Positions 60,958 through 64,000 of a stretch of 64,000 nt of DNA are shown here, piece by piece. The notes under the pieces are model-generated. The model was not told where the DNA came from, made no database searches, and was given only the letters and a program-made list of their open reading frames with translations. The position numbers were made by a program, and so were the translations under genes. The stretch covers positions 185,694,071 through 185,758,070 of the forward strand of contig NC_084462.1 of assembly GCF_027409185.1 (NCBI RefSeq). The letters run 5' to 3'. Origin of the DNA: Cynocephalus volans (lineage: Eukaryota; Chordata; Mammalia; Dermoptera; Cynocephalidae). Within the stretch, counting starts at the first letter, position 1. Every line of letters begins with the position of its first letter.

Positions 60958-62552
60958 CTGAAAAGACATGAGTCAGTTACAGTCACTGGGAGAGAGACTC
61001 TCTTTATCAGCTGCTCCACAGTCATAAGTATCCGCATTAAGAAGACAACAAACATAGACTTGGATTAAGTGGAACCACATCTGTAGAAGGATTGTGAAGG
61101 CATAAATAAAAGTTTGCATTTAGTCACAGCAAATGTGGTGAAAGGAATTAATCCTGCTTCAACACTCTTATTCCCAGACCCCTGTGTTGTAGCTACTGGG
61201 CTAAAGTGTCCTATAGTGCAGATTGATTTGGACCATATGCTGGACACTAGATTACAGTGAAATGCCTGTGATGGAATTAATTTAGAGCTCAGAGTTTCTT
61301 CTGGAAGACGATGTCATAATACATCCTCAGACATATCAATTTGGTTTTATTTTCAGAGACTTGAATTGGCCCTTCCATTTTTCTATGATTCTTTCTGCTT
61401 CTGGAAAAATCTAAATGATGGATGAGAACTTTAGCCCATGCGTGTGTTCCCATGGCCTCAAATCGTGTTCCTCAACAACAGCTATAGAGTCCTTGATCTT
61501 AGACAACATCCCGTGGGATCTCATATTAGAAACAGACATTCAGCACCAAGGACATAGGTTATGAGAAAAGGACTTTGACAAGAAAGGCAAATCCTCATAC
61601 TGGATAAGACTAACTGCCATAAACAACAATAAAGATAAAAATGTAGGTGAAGGGCACATGGTATTGTCTGTCTTATTTCTGCAATATTTGCATAAGCCTA
61701 AAGTTACTTCAAAATGCATTTAAAAATTAAGGAAAATATGAATGAACAGGTAAATAATTCCAATAAAAAATTAGATGAGAAAATTCTTATGAGGACAACT
61801 TTCTGGCTCTCAGGGTGAATGTGACATGAAGCAATCAACTCATTACCAAGAGGATTAGTGTTCGTCCCATGTTGACGGATGGTGTTGTATTTGTCACTGT
61901 CATCTCAGGCACTCAGTGTGAGGAGCTAGGCCAGTCGTGGAGGGAGCATCCCCAAACTTCATCTTGTATTCTCAGGAAAGCCTGGTATAAACAGAGAAGG
62001 CACAAAGGTTGGTACAGAAATATCGATAGTTATATAAAGGTCAATGACCTCATTCCCTGGACCCACTGATTTAGCAGAACCTGTTTTCCTCTCATGGAGG
62101 TGCTTATACTCTCACATATTAATGTATTCTGTTGGACTTTTATATTATAATTGCCCCGAAATGTTGTGTCATAGAGTGTTAGAAAATTCCCTGAGAAATT
62201 CCAACATTAAATTTCAGGAAGATGTCGAAAAATATTTGGATGTGATGGAGTTGCCAATAAAAATGCCAGAACATACCCAACTGAAGAGATTATTTCAAGA
62301 AGATAAGTGTCCAGGGAGGACCAAAGCTGCAAAGGCTTCAAAAAGGTGGTGTAGACTGAGACCAATGGAGATGTGCAATCTCAGTATGTTAATTCTATCA
62401 GTGAGAGCACAGAGTGGAATTGCTGGTGTAGACAAAAATTAGAAGAAGCCCAAGAGAGAGTGAAACATGTTATACCTCAAGACATGCGGGATACTCACAC
62501 TTTCAGTTTCTGTGTGAAAACCCAGAGGTACAGTCCTCCTAAATGGAGGTTG

Positions 62553-62788
<236 letters not shown>

Positions 62789-64000
62789 AAGACTAATACC
62801 AAGCGTGTGTTGTTAATAAAATCACTCAGGATATGCCCATGTATAGGACTGCACAAGTGACAGTGGCACCCAGGGGTCACTCTGGACCACACAGGCCAGG
62901 TGATCATGCTGCGTTACTCAGAATCCTTTCCATCAACCACAGATTGGGATGGGGAAAGCTCAAGTTTAAGATCAGTGTTTTACTCTATGAAGAAAAGAGG
63001 AACACGAGGACACAGACATTGAAAAAACCTTCCAAAATTCACAATGTCCTTCTTCATCACAAATTTTTCAGTATACAGTCTAGATTTAATATTAGCACTT
63101 TTTTGTGTTTATCAATTTGCCTGTGCAATAAAGTTAATTGGTACTTTTAGAGAGTGTCAGTGAGCGTGTATATAATGTCAGAAAGGCATTATTTTAAAAC
63201 AGGTATTAAAAATTACACTCACTTTAATAGGTCACAATTTAATATATGTGCTACAATAGCATCTATTCAATAAAAAAAGGTAATAATGTATCTACTTTTC
63301 TGCAAAAACAGTTTTTTGATTCAATAGGATATCTGACATTTTCCAGAAGGGTTTGTTTTGTCAAATGAATATAAAACTTTAACTGGCTCATGGAGAAATT
63401 GGAAATCTTGGCTATTCTACATAATGCGTGGGTGTGGCATGAATGGCATATATCAGACTCTAAAACTCATATTATTATTATTATGGAGGAACATAGTGCT
63501 GTACAGATGTAATAATGATTTATTGCCTTATGTCTGATAGTCTTTGTTCATGTTGTTATAATTTACATAAAATAATCACAACTTGTGTTCCATGAAATGT
63601 ATGTACTCAAAACAGTCTTTGAGTCACTGCTTCTTTGTGTTTAACTTCCCCTGCCATATGTGAAGAAAAGTAAATAAAAGCTAAAAGAAAAGAAGCATGT
63701 TTAGTTAAAATACACATTTTCTGCCCTTTGTCCAACTTCTTAAATAGAATGCTTAGTTCCTTTGTATTTACTATATTTTATTTGTTTTTATAAAAGCCTT
63801 TTAGAGGTTTAGACTAGTCTTTAGCCCTTCCACAGCTCTGTTCTATAACATTCGAAGTCATAGATATTTGATTTCATATATGTGCTCTGCTTAATGGAGA
63901 CAAAGGTTATATTGAGGGTCACCTGGACACCCAAAGCATCACTGTGCAACCACAGCATCTCAGCGATTTGCCTACCAGTGTGTCCTGCAGGTGGTGGAGC

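Overview
This window is a piece of the immunoglobulin heavy-chain variable (IGHV) locus of a placental mammal. It holds V segments with split leaders, octamer promoters and 23-bp-spacer recombination signals, set in L1-rich, AT-rich DNA with endogenous retrovirus (ERV) insertions. All V segments lie on the minus strand, so J/C-proximal DNA should lie to the left. No D, J or constant exons were seen. The L1 3' ends resemble L1MA-type elements, and one LTR looks like a MaLR (MST/THE1-type), which leans towards a primate or close relative. I found no Alu or other familiar SINE, so the species stays open.

Layout. 1-4321: decayed gammaretrovirus-like (class I) provirus in + orientation, cut by the window edge, ending in its 3' LTR. 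4322-6290: MaLR-type LTR and L1 debris with a CA repeat. 6290-11850: duplication unit A with an intact IGHV4-like gene. 11850-15330: unique DNA with a clan II (IGHV2/4-like) V pseudogene at 13208-13631. 15330-27330: L1 DNA split by a 6.8-kb class II provirus (minus strand, two LTRs, exact 6-bp target-site duplication). 27940-45390: duplication unit B with an IGHV3 pseudogene and an intact IGHV4-like gene. 45391-63987: unit C, a tandem copy of B, with an intact IGHV3 gene and an intact IGHV4-like gene. The last bases of the window enter the next copy of the unit; the repeat period from C onward is 18,597 bp.

How it works together. Four V segments (IGHV4-like at 8860-9297, 34389-34828 and 52681-53120; IGHV3 at 46338-46797) have open split reading frames, both conserved cysteines and the conserved tryptophan, consensus heptamers and an upstream ATGCAAAT octamer, so they look usable for V(D)J recombination. 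Two segments are dead, with the lesions visible. The B/C pair shows birth and death directly: the IGHV3 copy survived in C and decayed in B. A 165-nt stretch of the unit A IGHV4 exon is identical to that of unit B although B is otherwise the sister of C, which points to gene conversion.

I found no clear sign of a wholly new biological system. The least explained signals are an exon-like open frame of 232 nt kept in both B and C (42341-42572 and 60726-60957), an unidentified LTR-flanked insertion shared by B and C but absent from A, and a promoter-like segment found only in C.
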